This document shows positions 1-4,337 of a stretch of DNA of 5,316 bases, one piece after another. The position numbers were made by a program, and so were the translations under genes. The notes beneath the pieces were generated by a model, which had not been told where the DNA came from, made no database searches, and was given only the letters and a program-made list of their open reading frames with translations. This DNA is from Candidatus Aciduliprofundum sp. JdFR-45 (GTDB lineage Archaea > Thermoplasmatota > Thermoplasmata > Thermoplasmatales > JdFR-45), in assembly GCA_002011395.1 (NCBI GenBank), contig MTNG01000088.1, positions 1,438-6,753 of the forward strand. The letters run 5' to 3'. The first letter of the stretch is position 1. Every line of letters starts with the position of its first letter.

Positions 1-618
1 CAGGAGGAGTTCGAGGTCAAGTACGTGAGAGGGCGCGTGTCCAAACTCTATGAGGAAGGGGGGAAGGTTCGCGTACACGCGGCGGACACGCTTCTCGGGA
101 AACCCATCAAGATGGACTTTGACCTCGTGGTTCTCGCCATGGGCATCGTTCCGTCGCCCATAGACGAACTCGCGGGTGCGCTCAGAATCCAGAGGGATTC
201 CTATGGATTCCTGAAGGAGGTTCATCCAAAACTGCGCCCGGTGGAGAGCGCCACAACCGGCATATTCATAGCCGGGGCGGCCCACGGACCAAAGGATATT
301 CCGGATACCGTGGCGCAGGCGTCCGCTGCGGCGTCCAAGGCGCTGGGGATACTCACACAGGAGAAACTGCAGCATGAGCCGGTGGTCTGCACAGTGGACG
401 AGGACGTGTGCGCCGCGTGCCATGTCTGCGAGTCCGTCTGCCCCTACGGGGCCATAACGGTGGGCGAGGTGGCGGAGGTCAACGAGGTGCTGTGCGAGGG
501 ATGCGGCACCTGCGTCGCTGCCTGTCCCACGGGCGCTGCCAGCCTCCGCAACTACAGGAACGACCAGATCATAGCGATGATACGGGCAGCGCTCAGGGCC
601 GGAGGTGGTGAGAGATGA
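1..618 (+). CDS. hdrA: HdrA, heterodisulfide reductase flavoprotein subunit A (5'-truncated; C-terminal 205 residues)
   Basis: The reading frame is open from base 1, so the true start lies upstream. The visible 205 residues first show the end of a thioredoxin-reductase-like FAD domain: the AMGIVPSP strand and then GIFIAGAAHGPKDIPDT, the conserved HdrA flavin-binding segment (fragment residues 87-103). Two ferredoxin [4Fe-4S] motifs follow, with Cys137/140/143/147-Pro and Cys165/168/171/175-Pro. This order (FAD domain, then a C-terminal 2x[4Fe-4S] ferredoxin domain) is the HdrA pattern. In characterised soluble HdrABC complexes HdrA is the cytoplasmic hub whose FAD bifurcates electrons between ferredoxin and HdrB. 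The N-terminal part, including its own cluster motif and the NAD(P)-like fold, is outside the window, so bifurcation ability cannot be judged here. The stop codon overlaps the start of the MvhD gene (ATGA). An internal GTG at 25 is not a credible start because homologous sequence continues upstream of it. Confidence 0.95.
   Translation, partial: QEEFEVKYVRGRVSKLYEEGGKVRVHAADTLLGKPIKMDFDLVVLAMGIVPSPIDELAGALRIQRDSYGFLKEVHPKLRPVESATTGIFIAGAAHGPKDIPDTVAQASAAASKALGILTQEKLQHEPVVCTVDEDVCAACHVCESVCPYGAITVGEVAEVNEVLCEGCGTCVAACPTGAASLRNYRNDQIIAMIRAALRAGGGER
601..607 (+). promoter_or_regulatory. Shine-Dalgarno site for mvhD
   Basis: GGAGGTG lies 7 nt before the ATG at 615, inside the end of hdrA. A second partial match, GGTGA, lies at 607-611. 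It supports the 4-nt overlapping start and translational coupling of mvhD to hdrA. Confidence 0.75.
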
Positions 619-1031
619 CGTGGGAACCCCGCATCGTCGCCATACTCTGCAGGTGGTGCGCCTACGCCGGGGCGGATCTGGCAGGTGTTTCCCGCCTCAA
701 ATACCCCCCGAACGTCATACCCATCAGAGTACCATGCTCCGGCAGAGTGGATCCTCAGTTCATATTGGAGGCGTTTGAGAACGGGGCGGATGGCGTTCTT
801 ATAGGTGGGTGTCATATACCTTCCGACTGTCATTACGTCGCGGGCAACTTCAAGGCGATGAAGAGAATTGCGATGGTGCGGAAGATGCTGGAGGTCGCAG
901 GGATAGAGCCGGAGCGCGTGCGGCTGGAGTGGATATCCGCCTCGGAGGGCGAGAAGTTCGCGCGTGTTGTCGAGGAATTTACTGAGACCATCCGCAAGCT
1001 CGGCCCGCTTGAGAGGGAGGTGAAGCGATGA
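615..1031 (+). CDS. mvhD: MvhD-like [2Fe-2S] electron-transfer subunit (hydrogenase iron-sulfur subunit delta family)
   Basis: The 138-residue soluble protein has the family's usual length. The signature CRWCAYAGADLAG occupies residues 12-24, followed by Cys41 in VPCSGRVD and then GGCHIPSDCHY at residues 64-74. The five cysteines (12, 15, 41, 66, 72) match the conserved set thought to bind the [2Fe-2S] cluster of MvhD. In methanogens MvhD passes electrons from the MvhAG hydrogenase, or from formate dehydrogenase, to the FAD of HdrA. Homologues in other anaerobes are adaptors for various donors. No hydrogenase or formate dehydrogenase gene is visible in this window, so the partner here is unknown. 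The start overlaps the hdrA stop by 4 nt and the stop overlaps the hdrC start by 4 nt, which places it firmly inside the Hdr unit. The assignment is by clear motif match; only the physiological donor is open. Confidence 0.93.
   Translation: MTWEPRIVAILCRWCAYAGADLAGVSRLKYPPNVIPIRVPCSGRVDPQFILEAFENGADGVLIGGCHIPSDCHYVAGNFKAMKRIAMVRKMLEVAGIEPERVRLEWISASEGEKFARVVEEFTETIRKLGPLEREVKR
1016..1023 (+). promoter_or_regulatory. Shine-Dalgarno site for hdrC
   Basis: GGAGGTGA is a full-length match to the archaeal/bacterial anti-Shine-Dalgarno core. It ends 4 nt before the ATG at 1028 and lies within the last codons of mvhD. It fixes the hdrC start at the ATGA overlap. Confidence 0.8.
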
Positions 1032-1399
1032 ACGACGACATTGTTGAGTTCGTCCGGGAAGTCAGCGCTCAGAATCCGTTTTCCTGCTATCAGTGCGGTA
1101 AATGCACCGCCGGGTGTCCCGTGGCGGCCGAGATGGATGCACCGCCCAACAGGGTTCTCAGAATGCTTCAGTTCAACGACCCTGACCTTATGACCATCGC
1201 GAGCCCGTGGGAGTGCGTGACGTGCGTCGTCTGCACCGTGCGCTGTCCGAGGAATATAGATATAGCGAAGATCATGGAGGCGATCCGCCAGTACAGGCAG
1301 AGGGGACGCGAGGACTATGTGCACCCCAACGCCGTGGATGTGGCGGACCTCCCGCAGATAGCCATGGTCAGCGCTTTCCGCAAGCTGGGGGAGTGGTGA
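1028..1399 (+). CDS. hdrC: HdrC, heterodisulfide reductase subunit C (short form)
   Basis: This is a 123-residue soluble dicluster ferredoxin-like protein. Motif 1 is CYQCGKCTAGCP (Cys20/23/26/30) and motif 2 is CVTCVVCTVRCP (Cys63/66/69/73). The CYQCGKCT sequence and the roughly 32-residue spacing between motifs are typical of HdrC. HdrC carries two [4Fe-4S] clusters and conducts electrons from HdrA to the catalytic subunit HdrB. After the second motif comes a helix, IAKIMEAIRQYRQ, and a short tail with LPQIAMVSAFRKLGEW. The protein then ends, about 60 residues shorter than the methanogen HdrC I remember (about 185 residues). The ending is a clean TGA, and hdrB starts 1 nt later, so this looks like a genuine short form and not a frameshift. 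No transmembrane segment is present, which separates it from the membrane HdrE/DsrM-type partners. Confidence 0.93.
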   Translation: MNDDIVEFVREVSAQNPFSCYQCGKCTAGCPVAAEMDAPPNRVLRMLQFNDPDLMTIASPWECVTCVVCTVRCPRNIDIAKIMEAIRQYRQRGREDYVHPNAVDVADLPQIAMVSAFRKLGEW

Positions 1400-1400
1400 T

Positions 1401-2180
1401 ATGAAGTACCCCTATTTCCCCGGATGTTCGCTGAAGGGATACGCCGAGACGCTGGAAAAGAGCGCACTCTACGTGATGGAAAAGCTCGGCGTGGAGTTGC
1501 AGGAGATGGATGAGTGGAACTGCTGCGGCGTCGTGTACCCGATGGCCGAGGATGACATAGCGCGGAAGCTCGGCGCCGTGAGGAACATGCTGAGGGCGAA
1601 GGAAAGCGGCGATAAACTCGTCACGGTCTGCCAGATGTGTTACAATACGATGAAGCGCGTGGAAATGTGGATGAAGGACGGGGGCGATGGCCCCGAGAGG
1701 GCGCTTAAGTACCTGGAGGATGAGGAACTCGGTGAGTGGGGTGATGGTATAGAGGTCGTTCACCTGCTTGAGCTGCTGAAATCGGTGGATATGAAACCCG
1801 TCAGAAGGACGGAGATGAAGGTCGCCCCCTACTACGGCTGTCTCCTCCTGCGCCCCAAGGAGGTGGCCATAGACGACCCCGAAGACCCCATGCTCATGGA
1901 AGGTATTCTGGAGAGGGCGGGCTTCAACCCCGTTTTCTATCCCCTGAGGAACGAATGCTGCGGGTCGTATCACGTGACGGCCCGTGAGGACCTCGTGAAG
2001 GAGAGGGTGAGGGAGATAGTGAGGTCCGCTAAACTAGCAGGGGCCGAGGTCATGGCCACCTTCTGCCCCTTGTGTCACTACAACCTGAGGAGGTATCAGG
2101 ACGAGTTGCCGGTTTATTACTTCACGGAGCTACTCGCGGTCGCGCTGGGATCCGATGAGTATATGAAGGAAGAGAGGTGA
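1401..2180 (+). CDS. hdrB: HdrB, heterodisulfide reductase catalytic subunit B (two CCG domains)
   Basis: The 259-residue protein has two complete CCG cysteine signatures. The first is Cys9, Cys41-Cys42-Gly, then Cys77-x2-Cys80. The second is Cys147, Cys186-Cys187-Gly, then Cys222-x2-Cys225. The spacings are Cx31CCx34CxxC and Cx38CCx34CxxC. The N-terminus MKYPYFPGCSLKG is characteristic of HdrB. In methanogen HdrB each motif holds a noncubane [4Fe-4S] cluster, and the pair cleaves the CoM-S-S-CoB disulfide by two one-electron steps. Because all ten ligands are present, a redox-active thiol/disulfide site is expected. The natural substrate is not readable from the sequence and could be CoM/CoB or another low-molecular-weight or protein disulfide. 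It begins 1 nt after hdrC, with GGAG at 1390-1393 as the likely ribosome site, and ends 6 nt before the malic enzyme gene. It is somewhat shorter than methanogen HdrB, but no key residue is lost. Confidence 0.95.
   Translation: MKYPYFPGCSLKGYAETLEKSALYVMEKLGVELQEMDEWNCCGVVYPMAEDDIARKLGAVRNMLRAKESGDKLVTVCQMCYNTMKRVEMWMKDGGDGPERALKYLEDEELGEWGDGIEVVHLLELLKSVDMKPVRRTEMKVAPYYGCLLLRPKEVAIDDPEDPMLMEGILERAGFNPVFYPLRNECCGSYHVTAREDLVKERVREIVRSAKLAGAEVMATFCPLCHYNLRRYQDELPVYYFTELLAVALGSDEYMKEER
2174..2180 (+). promoter_or_regulatory. Shine-Dalgarno site for the malic enzyme gene
   Basis: GAGGTGA ends 6 nt before the ATG at 2187 and contains the hdrB stop codon TGA. It supports the chosen start and operon read-through from hdrB. 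Confidence 0.7.
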
Positions 2181-2186
2181 AGGAAG

Positions 2187-3542
2187 ATGAAGAAGGTAAC
2201 TGTAGAAGAACTGAAGGAAAAGGCAAAACTGCCCGGAAAGAAGGCCATGAAGTGGCACCCCTTCTACAGGGGCAAGATAGAGGTGATACCCAAGTGTTCA
2301 ATAGCGAGCTTTGACGACTTCGGCGTGTGGTATACGCCGGGTGTAGCCGAGCCGTGCAAGGATATACACAAGAACCCAGATAAGGTGTTTGAGCATACGA
2401 ACAAGTGGAATTACGTGGCGGTCGCGAGCGACGGCACGCGCGTGCTGGGGCTGGGCGACATAGGGCCGCTGGCCGGTCTCCCTGTGATGGAGGGCAAGGC
2501 CCTGCTGTTCAAGTATCTGGGCGGCGTGGATGCCTTCCCCCTGATGATAGACACCAAGGACCCGGACAAGTTCATAGAGGTAGTGAAGATGGTTGCACCC
2601 ACATTCGGCGGCATAAACCTGGAGGACATATCCTCGCCGAAGTGCTTCTACATACTGGACCGGCTGAGGGAAGAGCTGGACATACCCGTGTGGCACGATG
2701 ACCAGCAGGGAACCGCTGCCATAACGCTCGCCGGCGTCATAAACGCCCTCAAGATAGTGGGGAAGAAGCTCAGCGAGGCGACGTTCTCCATAATAGGTGC
2801 GGGGGCCGCCAACATATGTCTGATACGCACGCTTATAAAGGCGGGCGTGCCCCCGAAGAACATCATAGCGGTGGACAGCAAGGGCATTCTCCACCCCAAC
2901 AGGCCGGACATAGAGGAACTCAAGAAGAAGAACCCCTACAAGTACAACATAGCCATGACGACCAACGGCGAGGGGCGGACGGGCGGTATTCCGGAGGCCA
3001 TAAAGGAAACGGACGTGTGCATAGCGGCGTCCAAGCCCGGGCCGGGAACGATCAAAAAGGAGTGGGTCGCCCAGATGAACGACGACGCCATAGTCTTCGC
3101 GGAGGCGAACCCCATACCGGAGATATGGCCGTGGGAGGCAAAGGAGGCGGGCGTCCGCATATTCGGCACAGGCAGGAGCGACTTCCCCAACCAGGTGAAC
3201 AACTCCCTCGGGTTCCCCGGCATATTCCGCGGCACGCTGGACGTCAGGGCGAGGACGATAACGGACGAGATGCACATAGCGGCGGCCTACGCCATAGCGG
3301 AGGTTGCCGAGCAGAAAGGCCTGAGGGAGGACTACGTCGTGCCGACTATGGACGACTGGGAGGTCTTCCCACACGAGGCGACGGCGGTGGCCATGAAGGC
3401 GATCGAGCAGGGCGTTGCTCGCATCAAGCCATCCAGGCAGGAGATATACGAGCACGCCCTGGAGATCATAAAGGAGGCCAGAGAGAAGACCCAGTTCCTC
3501 ATGAAGCATGGGTTCATCAAGCCGCCGCCGCCCGTGGAGTGA
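2187..3542 (+). CDS. Malic enzyme (oxaloacetate-decarboxylating malate dehydrogenase, compact type)
   Basis: The 451-residue protein should interconvert malate + NAD(P)+ with pyruvate + CO2 + NAD(P)H in the cytoplasm. The malic N-terminal domain spans roughly residues 20-185. It contains YTPGVAEPC (Tyr49, equivalent to the catalytic tyrosine), VASDGTRVLGLGDIG (79-93), EGKALLFK (Lys104, the general base), GGINLEDIS (metal ligands Glu146 and Asp147) and WHDDQQGTA (Asp171/Asp172). The NAD(P)-binding domain has the GAGAAN loop at 204-209, Asp230 at the end of the next strand in VDSKGIL, ANP at 307-309 and GTGRSDFPNQVNNSLG at 327-342. Asp230 might favour NAD+ over NADP+, but this is weak inference. 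No phosphotransacetylase-like C-terminal domain is present, unlike E. coli MaeB. It sits between hdrB (6-nt gap) and the FrdB-like gene (16-nt gap), which ties it to C4-acid metabolism. About 34 of its 42 isoleucines are ATA by hand count. The C-terminus ends in PPPPVE. Confidence 0.93.
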   Translation: MKKVTVEELKEKAKLPGKKAMKWHPFYRGKIEVIPKCSIASFDDFGVWYTPGVAEPCKDIHKNPDKVFEHTNKWNYVAVASDGTRVLGLGDIGPLAGLPVMEGKALLFKYLGGVDAFPLMIDTKDPDKFIEVVKMVAPTFGGINLEDISSPKCFYILDRLREELDIPVWHDDQQGTAAITLAGVINALKIVGKKLSEATFSIIGAGAANICLIRTLIKAGVPPKNIIAVDSKGILHPNRPDIEELKKKNPYKYNIAMTTNGEGRTGGIPEAIKETDVCIAASKPGPGTIKKEWVAQMNDDAIVFAEANPIPEIWPWEAKEAGVRIFGTGRSDFPNQVNNSLGFPGIFRGTLDVRARTITDEMHIAAAYAIAEVAEQKGLREDYVVPTMDDWEVFPHEATAVAMKAIEQGVARIKPSRQEIYEHALEIIKEAREKTQFLMKHGFIKPPPPVE

Positions 3543-3548
3543 TGGGCG

Positions 3549-3553
3549 GGTGA
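3549..3553 (+). promoter_or_regulatory. Shine-Dalgarno site that decides the frdB-like start
   Basis: GGTGA lies 5 nt before the ATG at 3559, in the 16-nt gap after the malic enzyme stop. It favours 3559 over the in-frame GTG at 3550 and over the ATG at 3508, which would overlap the malic enzyme gene and add an Arg/Ser-rich, unfamily-like leader. Confidence 0.6.
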
Positions 3554-3558
3554 GTGGT

Positions 3559-4335
3559 ATGAGCAACGAAAAGGACCTGCTGGAGGAAGGTGTGGACTTC
3601 GACGAGATAATGAAAAAAGAGGAATTCGAGCCGGAAGAGTGGGTGACGATATACATAATGGGCAAGGAGCACAGGGTTCCGGCCGGTCTCACCATAATGA
3701 AGGCCATAGAGTACGCCGGCTACCGCTTCGTGCGCGGTGCGGGCTGCAGGGCCGGCTTCTGCGGTGCATGCTCCACGGTGTACCGCAAGAGGGATGACTA
3801 CAAGCTGTACACCGCCCTGGCCTGCCAGAAGACCGTTGAGGATGGCATGTATCTGACACAGCTGCCCTTCACCCCTGCGAACAAGGCCACCTACGACCTG
3901 GAGAAGATACGCATCACGCACAACATCCTTCTCAAGTACTATCCTGAACTCGCCAGGTGCATCGCGTGCAACACGTGCACGAGGGCCTGTCCTCAGGAGC
4001 TGAAGGTCATGGACTACATACAGGCGGCGCTCAGGGGCGATATAGCGAAGGTCGCCGAACTCAGTTTTGACTGCATTCAGTGCGGTCTGTGCACGGTGCG
4101 TTGTCCCGCGGAGATACAGCACTACCACATGGCGCAGCTTGCCCGCCGTCTTTATGGGAAGTATCTCTCGGAGCCGGTGAAGTACCTGGACATCCGGATA
4201 GAGCAGATTGAGAAGGGCATGTTTGAGAAGGGATACGAGATGCTCATGAACATGCCGCTGGAGAAGCTCAAGGAGCTGTATGCGAAGCGGAGGATGGAGG
4301 TCATTAAGGATAGCTCTGAAGAAGGAGTGGATTGA
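3559..4335 (+). CDS. frdB: Fumarate reductase/succinate dehydrogenase-type iron-sulfur subunit with [2Fe-2S] and two [4Fe-4S] motifs
   Basis: The 258-residue soluble protein is taken from the ATG at 3559. A plant/adrenodoxin-type [2Fe-2S] domain has Cys63-x4-Cys68-x2-Cys71 in GCRAGFCGACST and the fourth ligand Cys89 in LACQ. A dicluster domain follows with CIACNTCTRACP (Cys134/137/140/144) and CIQCGLCTVRCP (Cys172/175/178/182). Its role would be electron transfer to or from the flavoprotein encoded 2 nt downstream. Classical SdhB/FrdB lacks the middle cysteine of the second motif and so holds a [3Fe-4S] cluster near the quinone. Here all four are present, so two [4Fe-4S] clusters are expected, as in TfrB, HdrC or GlpC. 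Methanogen TfrB continues into a CCG domain; this protein does not, and ends in a charged helical tail of about 75 residues. No membrane anchor gene follows at once, though the region beyond the flavoprotein is not visible. The first 27 residues are acidic and have no recognised motif. TfrB-like, SdhB-like or another soluble oxidoreductase are the options. Confidence 0.88.
   Translation: MSNEKDLLEEGVDFDEIMKKEEFEPEEWVTIYIMGKEHRVPAGLTIMKAIEYAGYRFVRGAGCRAGFCGACSTVYRKRDDYKLYTALACQKTVEDGMYLTQLPFTPANKATYDLEKIRITHNILLKYYPELARCIACNTCTRACPQELKVMDYIQAALRGDIAKVAELSFDCIQCGLCTVRCPAEIQHYHMAQLARRLYGKYLSEPVKYLDIRIEQIEKGMFEKGYEMLMNMPLEKLKELYAKRRMEVIKDSSEEGVD
4324..4329 (+). promoter_or_regulatory. Shine-Dalgarno site for the flavoprotein gene
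   Basis: GGAGTG ends 8 nt before the ATG at 4338, within the last codons of the frdB-like gene. It supports the upstream ATG, and therefore the long N-terminal extension of the flavoprotein. Confidence 0.6.
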
Positions 4336-4337
4336 CC

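Noticed and set aside
2816..3553. A 245-codon plus-strand frame within the malic enzyme gene.
   Set aside because: It is a +1-type shadow with Gly/Arg/His-rich sequence and no motif, while the overlapping malic enzyme frame holds all conserved residues.
3508..3558. Upstream ATG (3508) or in-frame GTG (3550) as start of the FrdB-like protein.
   Set aside because: The ATG at 3508 overlaps the malic enzyme by 35 nt and adds a leader unlike the family. The GTG at 3550 overlaps the Shine-Dalgarno GGTGA that correctly precedes the ATG at 3559. The GTG remains a minor possibility.
3543..3558. Possible terminator or internal promoter in the longest intergenic gap.
   Set aside because: The gap is only 16 nt, with no hairpin followed by a T-run and no room for a TATA/BRE promoter. 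It holds the ribosome site for the next gene.
2298..3707. A 469-codon open frame on the minus strand opposite the malic enzyme gene.
   Set aside because: It lies entirely against a well-supported gene and runs through the gap into frdB. Its product is Arg/His/Tyr/Gly-rich with no known motif. GC-rich codon structure on the plus strand readily leaves such antisense frames open.
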